From: Sulfitobacter sabulilitoris
GTDB taxonomy: Bacteria; Pseudomonadota; Alphaproteobacteria; Rhodobacterales; Rhodobacteraceae
NCBI RefSeq assembly: GCF_005887615.1
Contig: NZ_VANS01000002.1
Location: forward strand, 682,001 to 746,000
Direction: 5' to 3'
Length of the DNA: 64,000 bases
In this document: in pieces, positions 9,395-19,759 of the stretch
How the letters are laid out: every line of letters begins with the position of its first letter
Numbering within the stretch: the stretch's first letter is position 1
Made by a program: the position numbers and the translations under genes
Notes under the pieces: generated by a model
Database searches by the model: none
Told to the model about the DNA's origin: nothing
What the model saw: only the letters and a program-made list of their open reading frames with translations

Positions 9395-9874
9395 ATGCCG
9401 GGTCGCGCGCGCACCCATGTGCCTCTTCCCGAGGGGATCACGGATGCGGCGCTGCGCGACCTGGTCAGCTATTCGATGAAACGCGCGTTCAACGCCATGC
9501 AGGCCGACATGCTGCGGGCGCTTGCGCCGTTCGATCTTCGGTTGATGACCTTTGCCGCGTTGTCCCTGATTTCTGAAAATCCCGGCTTGCGCCCCAGCCA
9601 GTTGGCGGACGGGCTGGCCGTCGAGCGTGGCAACCTGGTGGGCATTCTGGATGCGCTGGCGGCGCGCAACCTGATTGATCGCATTCCCTGCCCTGTGGAT
9701 GGGCGGGCGCAGACCCTTCACCTGACTGAAGCCGGTGTCGCGGTGCTGGCGCGGGCCCGCCAGGCGGCGCGCGCACAGGATTCGCGCATGGTCGACGTGC
9801 TTGACCCCGACGCACTGGCCACCCTGCTGTCCGCCTTGGCCAAAATCGAAGAGCACGCAAGAACACGCGCGTGA
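9395..9874 (+). CDS. MarR-family transcriptional regulator
   Basis: A 159-residue winged-helix regulator. The DNA-recognition core spans about residues 55-110 (LRPSQLADGLAVERGNLVGI, then the wing region RIPCPVDGRAQTLHLTEAG), flanked by dimerisation helices. MarR proteins are usually local repressors released by phenolic or aryl-CoA ligands. Its place between dctPQM and the benzoate-CoA ligase gene suggests it responds to an aromatic acid or its CoA ester. No clear palindrome was found in the flanking gaps. Confidence 0.87.
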   Translation: MPGRARTHVPLPEGITDAALRDLVSYSMKRAFNAMQADMLRALAPFDLRLMTFAALSLISENPGLRPSQLADGLAVERGNLVGILDALAARNLIDRIPCPVDGRAQTLHLTEAGVAVLARARQAARAQDSRMVDVLDPDALATLLSALAKIEEHARTRA

Positions 9875-9895
9875 CGGCGTCGAAAGTGGCATTAA

Positions 9896-9942
9896 GATGC
9901 ACAAAGCCGGATCATTGCTTGCGGTGGTGTTGGCAAAGTGCA
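9896..9942 (+). promoter_or_regulatory. Candidate BoxR operator upstream of the benzoate-CoA ligase gene
   Basis: Two TGCA cores (9898-9901 and 9939-9942), 41 bases apart. The first is in ATGCACAAA, a 9-mer repeated exactly upstream of boxR. TGCA half-sites are known for the BzdR/BoxR family; spacing was not checked against characterised operators. Confidence 0.4.
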
Positions 9943-9983
9943 GGATATAGCAAAAGCCGCGAAAGATTCTTGGGAGGGGATCC

Positions 9984-11522
9984 ATGACCAGCATATCCGA
10001 CAACGCAGCGAGCTATTTCGTTGACCGCCATCTGACCGAAGGTCGTGGCGACAAGGCTGCGTACAGGGAGGCCGACAGCGGACGCAGCCTGAGCTATCTG
10101 GATATGGCGCGGGGCGCCGAGGTCGTGGCGGGTGCGCTGGTGCGCGCCGGGGTCAGGCCGGAGGAGCGCGTGGCGATGCTGGTGCTGGACCAGATCGAAT
10201 TCCCGCAAGTGTTCTGGGGCGCGATCAAGGCGGGGGTCATCCCTGTGCCGCTCAACACGTTGCTGGCGACATCGGTCTATGACGTCATTCTGCGCGACAG
10301 CCGGGCGTCGGTGCTGTTCGTGTCCGCGCCGCTGTTCGACACGGTCAAGCCGGCGCTGACGGATCATCCCTATCTGCGCCATGTGGTCGTGATCGGCGGC
10401 GATGCCCCCGAACGCACGCAAAGCTTCGAGGCGTTCATCCAGGGCGCCGATCCGCAGGCGACGCGCCCCGCGAGCGCGGATGAGGTGGCGTTCTGGCTCT
10501 ATTCCTCCGGCTCCACCGGTCAGCCAAAGGGCGTGCATCACGTCCACTCCAGCCTCAAGGCGACCTCGGACACCTACGGCGCGCAGGTGCTTGGCATCGC
10601 CGAGGACGACACCGTGCTGTCGGCGGCAAAGCTGTTCTTCGCCTATGGGCTGGGCAACGCGATGACCTTTCCGCTGTCGGTGGGGGCCACGACGGTCTTG
10701 TTCGGCGGCCGGCCCACGCCCGGCGACATGATCGAGGTCCTGAATTCGGAGCGGCCGACGATCTTTTGCGGGGTGCCCACGCTGTATGCCGCGATGGTCG
10801 CGCATATGGACAAGGCGGGCGTGCCCGTGGCGCCCTTGCGCACCTGCATTTCCGCCGGAGAAGCCTTGCCGCACGATATCGGCACCCGTTGGGAGGCGCA
10901 TACCGGCGTCAGCATTCTCGATGGTGTGGGATCGACGGAAATGCTGCATATCTTCTTGTCGAACCAGCCGGGCAATGTCGAATACGGCACCTCCGGCACG
11001 GCGGTGCCCGGGTATTCGGTGCGGCTGGTGGATGAAACCGGCGCCGATGTGGCGGATGGCGAGGTGGGCGAATTGCTGGTCAACGGTGCCTCTGCCGCGG
11101 CCTGCTACTGGAACCAGCGCGACAAAAGCCGCGCCACCTTCGAGGGCATGTGGACGCGCACGGGCGACAAGTACGAACGCCGCGCCGATGGTCGTTTCGT
11201 GTACTGCGGGCGCACGGACGACATGTTCAAGGTTTCGGGTATCTGGGTGTCGCCCTTCGAAGTCGAACAGGCGTTGGTCAGTCACAAGGCGGTGCTCGAG
11301 GCCGCCGTGGTGGCCGCGCGCGATGCGGACGGGCTGGAAAAACCCAAGGCCTTCGTGGTGCTGGCCGACGGCGCGTCGGATGCGGTGCTGAGTGATCTCA
11401 AAGACTACGTCAAGGACCGGATCGGCAAGTGGAAATACCCCCGCTGGATCGACGTGGTCGACGACCTGCCCAAGACGGCCACGGGCAAGATACAACGGTT
11501 CAAACTGAGGGAGACCGCCTGA
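9984..11522 (+). CDS. bclA: Benzoate-CoA ligase
   Basis: An ANL-superfamily acyl-CoA synthetase (512 aa) that activates benzoate, or a close analogue, to its CoA thioester with ATP, the entry step of the box pathway. Visible motifs are the P-loop YSSGSTGQPKG (about 165-175), FFAYGLGNAMTFP, the hinge region YCGRTDDMFKVSG and the C-terminal catalytic lysine of TGKIQRFKLR. The length and the FFAYGLGNAMTFP stretch fit benzoate-CoA ligases rather than 4-coumarate or fatty-acid ligases. The start follows TTGGGAGGGGATCC. The stop overlaps the next ATG (TGATG), so the following hydrolase is translationally coupled. Confidence 0.92.
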   Translation: MTSISDNAASYFVDRHLTEGRGDKAAYREADSGRSLSYLDMARGAEVVAGALVRAGVRPEERVAMLVLDQIEFPQVFWGAIKAGVIPVPLNTLLATSVYDVILRDSRASVLFVSAPLFDTVKPALTDHPYLRHVVVIGGDAPERTQSFEAFIQGADPQATRPASADEVAFWLYSSGSTGQPKGVHHVHSSLKATSDTYGAQVLGIAEDDTVLSAAKLFFAYGLGNAMTFPLSVGATTVLFGGRPTPGDMIEVLNSERPTIFCGVPTLYAAMVAHMDKAGVPVAPLRTCISAGEALPHDIGTRWEAHTGVSILDGVGSTEMLHIFLSNQPGNVEYGTSGTAVPGYSVRLVDETGADVADGEVGELLVNGASAAACYWNQRDKSRATFEGMWTRTGDKYERRADGRFVYCGRTDDMFKVSGIWVSPFEVEQALVSHKAVLEAAVVAARDADGLEKPKAFVVLADGASDAVLSDLKDYVKDRIGKWKYPRWIDVVDDLPKTATGKIQRFKLRETA

Positions 11523-12349
11523 TGTCATCTGCAAAATGGACGAATGCACCGGGGGCGCGGCTGACGGCGGACCGTAAATCGCTGGAATACGCCTGCTATG
11601 GTCCGCCCCCCGGCGAAGCGCCCACGATCGTGATGCTGCACGAGGGGCTGGGCTGTGTGACGCTGTGGCGCGACATGCCGCAAAAACTGGCCGATGCCAC
11701 CGGCTTTGGCGTCTGCGTCTATTCGCGCGCGGGCTACGGGGCGTCCGATCCGGCGGATATGCCGCGCCCGCTCGATTACATGACCCGCGAGGCCGAAGAC
11801 AGTCTTGGCGTGGTGCTGGATGCCATCGGGTTTCAGCATGGTATCCTGCTGGGCCATTCCGACGGGGCGACCATCGCCACGATCTATGCCGGGTCGATCA
11901 GCGACCAGCGGGTGCGCGGCCTGATCCTGATCGCGCCGCATTTCTTTACCGAAGCCTCGGGCCTTGCCGCGATCCGTACCGCGGGAGAGGCGTATGCAAG
12001 TGGCGACCTGAAGGCCAGACTGGCGAAGTATCACTCCGATCCGGATATCGCGTTCAAAGGCTGGCACGATGCGTGGACCGATCCGGGGTTCGAGGCATGG
12101 AACGTCGCCGACGCCATCGACCACCTGCGTATTCCGGTGCTGGCCATACAAGGGCGCGACGACGCATACGGCACGCTGGCGCAGGTGACCGAGATCGAGG
12201 AGCGGATTTATTCGCCGATCGAAACCGCCATTCTGGACGATTGCGGACACGCGCCCCAGATCGACCAGCCGCAGGCGACGATGGCCGCGATCACCGAGTT
12301 CTGCGAACGGCTTGAGCGGTTGGAACGCGAAGAGGTGAAGATTGCCTGA
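11522..12349 (+). CDS. Alpha/beta hydrolase in the benzoyl-CoA operon
   Basis: A 275-residue alpha/beta-fold hydrolase. The nucleophile elbow is GHSDG (about 122-126), with the oxyanion region MLHEGLGCVTLW (about 38-49) and the catalytic His in DDCGHAPQID near the C-terminus. Its start overlaps the ligase stop and its end overlaps the DUF309 start, so the three genes are one translational unit. A plausible role is hydrolysing a thioester or lactone in or around the box pathway, for example releasing CoA from a dead-end aryl-CoA; this is inference. Confidence 0.85.
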   Translation: MSSAKWTNAPGARLTADRKSLEYACYGPPPGEAPTIVMLHEGLGCVTLWRDMPQKLADATGFGVCVYSRAGYGASDPADMPRPLDYMTREAEDSLGVVLDAIGFQHGILLGHSDGATIATIYAGSISDQRVRGLILIAPHFFTEASGLAAIRTAGEAYASGDLKARLAKYHSDPDIAFKGWHDAWTDPGFEAWNVADAIDHLRIPVLAIQGRDDAYGTLAQVTEIEERIYSPIETAILDDCGHAPQIDQPQATMAAITEFCERLERLEREEVKIA

Positions 12350-12788
12350 CCTGGCCGGAGGGGTCACGGCCCCGCCGCATGCCTATGTTCCCGGCCAGAC
12401 GCCGCGCCATCCGGAGGATTGGTTCGATGGGATCAAGGCCAGCGTTACGACCGCGACACCCGTGGCCGACCTGCATACCACGCAGGCCTTTCACGCAGGC
12501 CGCGCCTATTTCGACGCGGGCTATTACTGGGAGTGTCACGAGGTGCTCGAGGCGGTCTGGATGCAGGCGCCCGAGGGCAGCGCGGAGCGCGATATGGTGC
12601 AGGCGCTGATCCAGTTGGCGAACGCGCGTCTGAAGCTGCGGATGGACCGCCCGCGCGCGGCGCGACGGCTGTGTGACATGGTGATGGCGCATCTGGCGCG
12701 CTGTCCGCGTGACATCGCGATTCTGGGGCTGGACGTGCCGCAGATGCAGCGGTGGGTCATGGAAACGCAAGACACTCTCAAAAAGTGA
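12342..12788 (+). CDS. DUF309 protein in the benzoyl-CoA operon
   Basis: A 148-residue protein with the DUF309 signature: FHAGRAYFDAGYYWECHEVLE (about 50-70) followed by W and a helical C-terminal half. The family has no settled biochemical role. The start is a TTG overlapping the previous stop and preceded by GAAGAGGTGAAG, which supports coupling. A long leader before boxC (136 bases) suggests this gene ends the ligase-hydrolase unit. Confidence 0.8.
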   Translation: MPDLAGGVTAPPHAYVPGQTPRHPEDWFDGIKASVTTATPVADLHTTQAFHAGRAYFDAGYYWECHEVLEAVWMQAPEGSAERDMVQALIQLANARLKLRMDRPRAARRLCDMVMAHLARCPRDIAILGLDVPQMQRWVMETQDTLKK

Positions 12789-12793
12789 AATAT

Positions 12794-12803
12794 AGTGCAT
12801 TAA
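12794..12803. promoter_or_regulatory. Candidate BoxR half-site upstream of boxC
   Basis: TAGTGCATTA contains TGCA (12796-12799). Its reverse complement has TAATGCAC, the same 8-mer found upstream of boxR at 17571. Only one such core was seen in this 136-base gap. Confidence 0.35.
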
Positions 12804-12924
12804 ATATGCCGAAAACTCTCCAAATGTCCCGGAAAAGGGGCTTTACCGAAGGGTTGTATGTATTATAGTTCAAGTATCGAGCGTTGGACGGCACGTCGCC
12901 TTGCGTCGCTCTCAGGAGGATAGA

Positions 12925-14583
12925 ATGACCAAGCGCATCGATTTCCAGGTGGACCCAGAAACCTATCGTCACTGGAAGGTGGAGTACGACGGCCCCGTCG
13001 CCAACCTGTACATGGACGTGGATGAAAAGGGCGGCCTGTTCGATGGCTACGAGCTCAAGCTGAATTCCTACGACCTTGGCGTCGATATCGAACTGGCGGA
13101 TGTCGTGCAGCGGATGCGGTTCGAACATCCGGAGGTCAAGGTGGTCGTGATGCGGTCGGCCAAGGACAAGGTGTTCTGCGCGGGCGCCAATATCCGGATG
13201 CTGGGTGGGGCGGCGCATGCGCACAAGGTCAACTTCTGCAAATTCACCAACGAGACGCGAAATACCTTTGAGGCGGCGAAAGCCGACAGCGGGCAGAATT
13301 ACATAGCGGCGGTGCGGGGGGCCTGTGCCGGTGGCGGGTACGAACTGGCGCTGGCGTGCAATCACATCATGTTGACCGACGACAGCACATCGTCGGTCGC
13401 ACTGCCCGAGGTGCCGTTGCTGGCTGTGCTGCCCGGCACCGGCGGGCTGACCCGCGTCACCGACAAGCGCAAGGTGCGCCGCGATCTGGCCGATGTCTTT
13501 TGTTCCGTCGAAGAGGGCGTGAAGGGCAAGCGCGCGGTCGACTGGCGCCTGGTGGACGAGGCGATCCCGAATTCCAAATTTGACGAGGCGGTGGTCGAGC
13601 GGGCCCGTGAATTCGCGGCCGCATCCGACAAGCCGGATGTGACGCACGGCATCGCGCTGACACCGCTGTCACGCAGCTTTTCCGACGATGGCGTCAGCTA
13701 TTCGACTGTCGAGGTGGCGATCGACCGCGACGCCCGGCGCGCGACGATCACGATCAAGGGGCCCGGCGAAGACGCGCCTGCCGACATGGAGGCCTTTACG
13801 GCCAAGGGTGCGGACAACTGGATCCTGCGCTGCGCGCGTGAACTGGACGATGCGATCCTGCACCTGCGCAGCAACGAGGACGAGCTTGGCCTGATCGAAT
13901 TCCAGACCCAAGGCGATCCGGAGGTCGTGATCGCGCATGAGGCGCTGATGCTGGGCAACAAGCAGCACTGGCTGGCCAACGAGGTGCTGGCCTATTGGAA
14001 GCGCGTTCTGAAGCGGGTGGACATGACGTCGCGCAGCCTGGTGGCGATCGTCGAGCACGGCTCGTGCTTTGCCGGGCCGCTGGCGGAACTGCTCTGGGCC
14101 GTCGATCGCAGCTACATGATGCTGGAGGAGTTCGAGGGCGACAATCGCAACATGGCGACGATCACGCTGTCCGATGGCAATTTCGGCCAATACCCGATGG
14201 GCAACGATCTGAGCCGGCTTGAAACGCGGTTCCTTGGGGCACCCGAAACGGTAGAGACGCTGAAGCCGCATGCGGGCAGGGCGCTGGAGGCGGGGGAGGC
14301 CGAAGAACTGGGCCTTGTGACCTATGCCTATGACGATATCGACTGGGAGGACGAGGTGCGCCTGTTCATGGAAGAACGCGCCAGCTTCAGCCCCGATGCG
14401 ATGACCGGCATGGAAGCGAACCTGCGCTTTGCCGGGCCAGAGACGATGGAGACGCGCATTTTCGGCCGTCTCACCGCATGGCAGAACTGGATATTCCAGC
14501 GCCCCAACGCCGTCGGCCCCGAGGGCGCGCTACAGCGCTACGGCACCGGCGTGCGCGGCGAATACAACATGCAACGTGTTTAA
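12925..14583 (+). CDS. boxC: Benzoyl-CoA-dihydrodiol lyase (2,3-epoxybenzoyl-CoA dihydrolase)
   Basis: Opens the ring of 2,3-epoxybenzoyl-CoA to 3,4-dehydroadipyl-CoA semialdehyde and formate. The 552-residue protein belongs to the crotonase superfamily, with two crotonase-like halves: the first has KVFCAGANIRML and GACAGGGYELALACNHI (oxyanion hole, about 132-148), the second EHGSCFAGPLAELLWAVDRSYMM. Length matches known BoxC (about 550). ATG 12925 has an ideal AGGAGGA seven bases upstream. boxB follows 47 bases after the stop. Confidence 0.96.
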   Translation: MTKRIDFQVDPETYRHWKVEYDGPVANLYMDVDEKGGLFDGYELKLNSYDLGVDIELADVVQRMRFEHPEVKVVVMRSAKDKVFCAGANIRMLGGAAHAHKVNFCKFTNETRNTFEAAKADSGQNYIAAVRGACAGGGYELALACNHIMLTDDSTSSVALPEVPLLAVLPGTGGLTRVTDKRKVRRDLADVFCSVEEGVKGKRAVDWRLVDEAIPNSKFDEAVVERAREFAAASDKPDVTHGIALTPLSRSFSDDGVSYSTVEVAIDRDARRATITIKGPGEDAPADMEAFTAKGADNWILRCARELDDAILHLRSNEDELGLIEFQTQGDPEVVIAHEALMLGNKQHWLANEVLAYWKRVLKRVDMTSRSLVAIVEHGSCFAGPLAELLWAVDRSYMMLEEFEGDNRNMATITLSDGNFGQYPMGNDLSRLETRFLGAPETVETLKPHAGRALEAGEAEELGLVTYAYDDIDWEDEVRLFMEERASFSPDAMTGMEANLRFAGPETMETRIFGRLTAWQNWIFQRPNAVGPEGALQRYGTGVRGEYNMQRV

Positions 14584-14630
14584 CCCCCCAAGGCGCGTGA
14601 TCTGCACGCGCCGACATGGAAGGATATGAA

Positions 14631-16082
<1,452 letters not shown>

Positions 16083-16150
16083 TCCGGCCCTTCGCAGGGG
16101 GGGTGATTTGCCCGCCTTGCGCCTACCCGCTGACCGACAGGAGACCCGCC

Positions 16151-16324
16151 ATGAAGATCGACCGCGAAATCGCATTTGCCCCCCGGACCCGTGCATTGGG
16201 CCGTGACGTGGCCGCGCTGAACGAACCATGCATCGGCTGCGACGGCTGCCAGGGAATCTGCGCCGCACTGATCGAGGCGATGACCCTGCCGGATGCGGTT
16301 CTGCGCAAGGGCCGCGCCGCATGA
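16151..16324 (+). CDS. 57-residue Fe-S microprotein between boxB and boxA
   Basis: A short gene not normally listed in box clusters. ATG 16151 follows GACAGGAGACCC (good AGGAG), and the stop overlaps the boxA start (ATGA). The protein has four cysteines at 27, 30, 33 and 37 in [11 protein letters not shown], the Cys-x2-Cys-x2-Cys-x3-Cys pattern of a [4Fe-4S] ferredoxin half-motif, but without the proline that usually follows. No second cluster motif and no membrane segment are present. Tight coupling to boxA suggests an accessory electron carrier or cluster-loading partner for the BoxA reductase; function is inference. Confidence 0.82.
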   Translation: MKIDREIAFAPRTRALGRDVAALNEPCIGCDGCQGICAALIEAMTLPDAVLRKGRAA

Positions 16325-17520
16325 ACAAGCCGCTCAAGCAACATCTGATCGACCCCGAAATCTGCATCCGCTGCTACACCTGCGAAATGACCTGCCCCAT
16401 CGGGGCGATCCAGCATGACGACAACAATGTCGTGGTGGACCCGGACATCTGCAATTTCTGCATGGATTGCATCCCGGTATGCCCCACCGGATCCATCGAC
16501 GAATGGCGCGTGGTCGAGACCCCCTATTCGCTCGAGCAGCAGTACGAAATGGACGAGTTGCCCGAGCAGGAGGACATCACGCTTGCGGCCGAGGCCGGGG
16601 AGGACGATGGGCTCGAGGCGCATGACGATGCGATCGCGGCGCTGTTGGCCGAAGCGCACAAGGGCGCGGGCGGCAAGGCCAGGGCGCCCGCCTCTGCGTC
16701 GAAACCGACGATCAACCTGTACAACCTGGGCAATCCTGCAACGGCCACGGTGCAGGGCAACTACCGTCTGACTGACGCGCAAAGCGATGGCGATGTGCGC
16801 CATATCATCCTCGATCTGGCCAAGCTGCCGTTTCCCGTGCTCGAAGGGCAGAGTATCGGCATTATCGCACCCGGCACCGATGCCGAGGGCAAGCCGCATC
16901 TGCCACGACTGTATTCCGTCTCAAGCCCCCGCGACGGGGAGCGACCGGGCTTCAACAACGTCTCGTTGACCGTCAAGCGAGAGGACAAGGGCCTGTGTTC
17001 CAATTATGTCTGCGATCTTGCCAAGGGCGACGAGGTCCGGATCACCGGACCGTTCGGATCGACGTTTCTGCTGCCCAGCGACGCGAACGCGCATCTGCTG
17101 ATGATCTGCACCGGCACCGGATCGGCGCCGTTCCGCGGGTTCACCATGCGCCGCCAGCGTGAAATGCCTTCGGCCAAGGACAGCATGACATTGGTCTTCG
17201 GGGCGCGCAGCCCGCGCGATCTGCCGTATTTCGGGCCGCTCAAGAAGGTGCCAGACAGCTTCATGCGCAAGGAATTCGCGTTCAGCCGTCAGGATGGCGA
17301 GCCGAAGCAATATGTGCAGGACAAGCTGCGCGAGCAGTCCGATCACGTGGCGGGGCTGCTGGCGTCCGATACCGCCTGCATCTATATCTGTGGCCTCAAG
17401 GCGATGGAGCAGGGGGTTGAGGAGGCGCTGCGCGACATTGCGCGCGGGGCCGGGCTTGACTGGGCCAAGGTTCGGGATGACATGCGCGATCAGGGCCGTT
17501 ATCACGTCGAAACCTACTGA
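16321..17520 (+). CDS. boxA: Benzoyl-CoA 2,3-epoxidase, reductase subunit
   Basis: A 399-residue iron-sulfur flavoprotein that passes NADPH electrons to BoxB. The N-terminus has two [4Fe-4S] motifs (Cys 15/18/21/25 and 44/47/50/54). A low-complexity acidic/alanine linker (about 75-125) leads to a ferredoxin-NADP reductase-like module with RLYSVSS (FAD binding) and [12 protein letters not shown] (NADP binding). It ends in the usual aromatic C-terminus (VETY). The start overlaps the stop of the Fe-S microprotein (ATGA), and a strong terminator follows. Confidence 0.96.
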   Translation: MNKPLKQHLIDPEICIRCYTCEMTCPIGAIQHDDNNVVVDPDICNFCMDCIPVCPTGSIDEWRVVETPYSLEQQYEMDELPEQEDITLAAEAGEDDGLEAHDDAIAALLAEAHKGAGGKARAPASASKPTINLYNLGNPATATVQGNYRLTDAQSDGDVRHIILDLAKLPFPVLEGQSIGIIAPGTDAEGKPHLPRLYSVSSPRDGERPGFNNVSLTVKREDKGLCSNYVCDLAKGDEVRITGPFGSTFLLPSDANAHLLMICTGTGSAPFRGFTMRRQREMPSAKDSMTLVFGARSPRDLPYFGPLKKVPDSFMRKEFAFSRQDGEPKQYVQDKLREQSDHVAGLLASDTACIYICGLKAMEQGVEEALRDIARGAGLDWAKVRDDMRDQGRYHVETY

Positions 17521-17523
17521 CAG

Positions 17524-17561
17524 AGCGGCGGCGGCGTCGCGGGCACCTGCCGCCGCTTTTT
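17524..17561 (+). terminator. Terminator after boxA
   Basis: A perfect 9-bp stem AGCGGCGGC (17524-17532) with GCCGCCGCT (17549-17557), followed by TTTT. It ends the boxCBA unit and isolates boxR. Confidence 0.8.
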
Positions 17562-17569
17562 CTGCGACA

Positions 17570-17628
17570 TAATGCACAAAATTAAACTTCTCGCCTTGCG
17601 TGTCGGGGGCCGCCTCTCTACGTTTGCA
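17570..17628. promoter_or_regulatory. Candidate BoxR autoregulatory operator
   Basis: Two TGCA cores, 17573-17576 (in TAATGCACAAA) and 17625-17628 (in TTTGCACTA), 52 bases apart, or about five helical turns. They lie between the boxA terminator and boxR. ATGCACAAA matches the ligase promoter and TAATGCAC matches the boxC leader on the opposite strand. Confidence 0.45.
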
Positions 17629-17657
17629 CTATTGTTCCCAAGCGCGATTGAGCTTCC

Positions 17658-18548
17658 ATGTCCCAGATAAAGCCATCTGCCGATGCAGCGGCGCAGTTGA
17701 TTGCGCGGCTTGCCACCCGTGTCCGCGAGGCGCGAAAGGCGCGTGGGTTGCCACGGCGTGTGCTGTCGGAGATGTCGGGCGTCTCGCCTCGGTATCTGGC
17801 GCAGCTCGAGGCCGGCGAGGGCAATATCTCTGTCTTGCTGTTGCAGCGGGTCGCCGCGGCGCTTGACCTGCGTGTCGAGGCGCTGCTGGCCGAAGACGTG
17901 CCCTGGGACCGCGACCTGCAACGGATCGCACTGCTGTATTCGCATGCCCCGGCTGACGTCCAGGGCAAGGTGCGTGCGCTGTTGTCGCCGCAGGATCCAA
18001 AGGCGTTGCGCGCGGGGCGGATTTGCCTGGTCGGTCTGCGGGGGGCGGGGAAATCGACGCTGGGCAAGATGGCGAGTACCGCGTTGAACCTGCCTTTCGT
18101 CGAACTGAACAAGGATATCGAGGAGCATGTCGGCATGCCACTGTCCGAGATCATGGCGCTCTATGGGCAGGACGGCTATCGCGCGTTGGAGGCGGATGCG
18201 GTGGCGCGGGTGGTGGCGCGGCATGACAGGATGATCCTTGCCGTTGGGGGCGGCATCGTGGCCGAGCCCGCGACCTTTGCCCAACTTCTGGAGCGGTTCC
18301 ACACGATCTGGGTCCGGACCAGCCCGGCCGAACATATGGAGCGGGTCCGGGCGCAGGGCGACGTGCGCCCGATGCAGGGCAACCCGGCGGCGATGGAGCA
18401 GTTGAAATCGCTGTTGGCGCATCGCACGCCGCTGTACCAGCAGGCCGAAGCGCAGATCAACACCTCGAACAAGACGGTTTCCACATCGCTGAACGATCTT
18501 CTGGCGACGATCGCGAGCAAGAAATTTCTCGATATCAAGCCCGAATGA
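17658..18548 (+). CDS. boxR: BoxR-type benzoyl-CoA-responsive regulator
   Basis: A 296-residue two-domain regulator. The N-terminal XRE-type helix-turn-helix covers about residues 20-75 (LSEMSGVSPRYLAQLEAGEGNIS). The C-terminal half (about 118-290) is a shikimate-kinase-like domain with Walker A GLRGAGKST (126-134), which in BoxR/BzdR binds benzoyl-CoA instead of shikimate. Such proteins repress box genes until benzoyl-CoA forms. It sits after the boxA terminator with its own TGCA-containing upstream region, and its stop overlaps the next ATG (ATGA). Confidence 0.93.
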   Translation: MSQIKPSADAAAQLIARLATRVREARKARGLPRRVLSEMSGVSPRYLAQLEAGEGNISVLLLQRVAAALDLRVEALLAEDVPWDRDLQRIALLYSHAPADVQGKVRALLSPQDPKALRAGRICLVGLRGAGKSTLGKMASTALNLPFVELNKDIEEHVGMPLSEIMALYGQDGYRALEADAVARVVARHDRMILAVGGGIVAEPATFAQLLERFHTIWVRTSPAEHMERVRAQGDVRPMQGNPAAMEQLKSLLAHRTPLYQQAEAQINTSNKTVSTSLNDLLATIASKKFLDIKPE

Positions 18549-19759
18549 CGGACGCCGAATACCTGGCCGCGATCGAGGCCGCGGCGGCGCCCGGCGTCGC
18601 GTCGTTGGAGGGCTTTTCACAGGCCGTGATCGTCGATGGCGGCATGCTCGGGGCCAGCCTTGCCGCCGCGTTGCTGGAACAGGGCCTTGCCACGACGCTG
18701 ATCGAAGAGGACGCAGGCGCGGTCGAGCGCGCGTTGCTGGCCTTGGACAGGATGATTGAGCAGCGTGTGGCTGCGGGCGAGCAGACCGCCGCCGCTGCCG
18801 CGCAACAACGAGCGGCCTCGCGGGTCTGTTCTGATCCGGCGGATGTGGCGGGCGCCGATCTGGTGATTGCGCCCGCCGATGCCCTGCGCGCGATCACGGC
18901 GCCCGCGCGCCTTCGGATCAGCTTGTCAGACCCCGCCGCTCTGCCGGGTTTGCCGGATGCGGCGCAGACCGTGGCGATGGGGCTGACGGCACCGGTCTAC
19001 GCCACGCATATCGTCGAGTTGGCCTGCGGGTCGGCGTCGACCGATACGGTGACGGCAGCACAGGAGGTGATCGGATCGCTGCGGCTTATCGAGATACGGA
19101 GCGACACATGGCTGGCGCCCCTGATGCTGGACGCGTTTCGCGAAACGGCGGATGCCTTGCTGATGGAGGCGGCAACCCCCTGGGAATTGGATGACGCGAT
19201 GACCGGATTCGGCTTTGCGATGGGGGTTTTCGAGGCGCAGGACCACGAGGGCCTGGACCTGGCCTATGCCCGGCGGCGGATGGCCGGGTCCGGGCCCCGA
19301 AGCCGACGCATGCTGATTTCCGACAGGATGGTTCAAGAGGGGCGCCTTGGCCGCAAGGTCGGTGTCGGGTGGTATCGCTATCCCGGCGGCGGCGGTCTGG
19401 TCGTCGATCCGCTGATCGAGGATATGATCACCGAGGAAGCGTGGTTCGCAAAACTCGAGCGCGTCACCCGGAGCGACGCGCAGATGGTCGAGCGGCTGGT
19501 TCTGGCGGCGATCAACCACGCGGCCGGGCTTTTGGAGGCGGGCGTGTCGCTCAGGGCCGATGATCTGGATATCCTGAGCGTTCACGTGCTTGGTTTTCCG
19601 CGCGAAAAGGGCGGTCTTCTGCGCTATGCCGATCATCTTGGCGCGGCGCATGTGCTGGACCGGTTGCGCGCCTTGCAGCCAGAGGACCCGACCTTCTGGA
19701 CCCCGAGTGCGCGGATCGCGCGAATGGCCGCGATAGGGGGGCGGTTCACCCCTGCATAA
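18545..19759 (+). CDS. 3-hydroxyacyl-CoA dehydrogenase-like protein with degenerate active site
   Basis: A 404-residue protein shaped like the dehydrogenase half of FadB: a Rossmann-like N-terminus, then two 3HCDH C-terminal domains (GRKVGVGWYRYP about 275-286; ERLVLAAINHAAGLLEAGV with FPREKGGLLRYADHLG later). The dinucleotide motif GxGxxG reads DGGMLG (31-36), so the first glycine is Asp. The segment that normally carries the catalytic histidine (HFFxPxxxMxLVE) reads GLTAPVYATHIVE, with glycine (146) in the His place. It is coupled to boxR by an ATGA overlap. It may act on hydroxyadipyl-CoA, be structural, or sense a CoA ester; which is unknown. Confidence 0.82.
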   Translation: MTDAEYLAAIEAAAAPGVASLEGFSQAVIVDGGMLGASLAAALLEQGLATTLIEEDAGAVERALLALDRMIEQRVAAGEQTAAAAAQQRAASRVCSDPADVAGADLVIAPADALRAITAPARLRISLSDPAALPGLPDAAQTVAMGLTAPVYATHIVELACGSASTDTVTAAQEVIGSLRLIEIRSDTWLAPLMLDAFRETADALLMEAATPWELDDAMTGFGFAMGVFEAQDHEGLDLAYARRRMAGSGPRSRRMLISDRMVQEGRLGRKVGVGWYRYPGGGGLVVDPLIEDMITEEAWFAKLERVTRSDAQMVERLVLAAINHAAGLLEAGVSLRADDLDILSVHVLGFPREKGGLLRYADHLGAAHVLDRLRALQPEDPTFWTPSARIARMAAIGGRFTPA

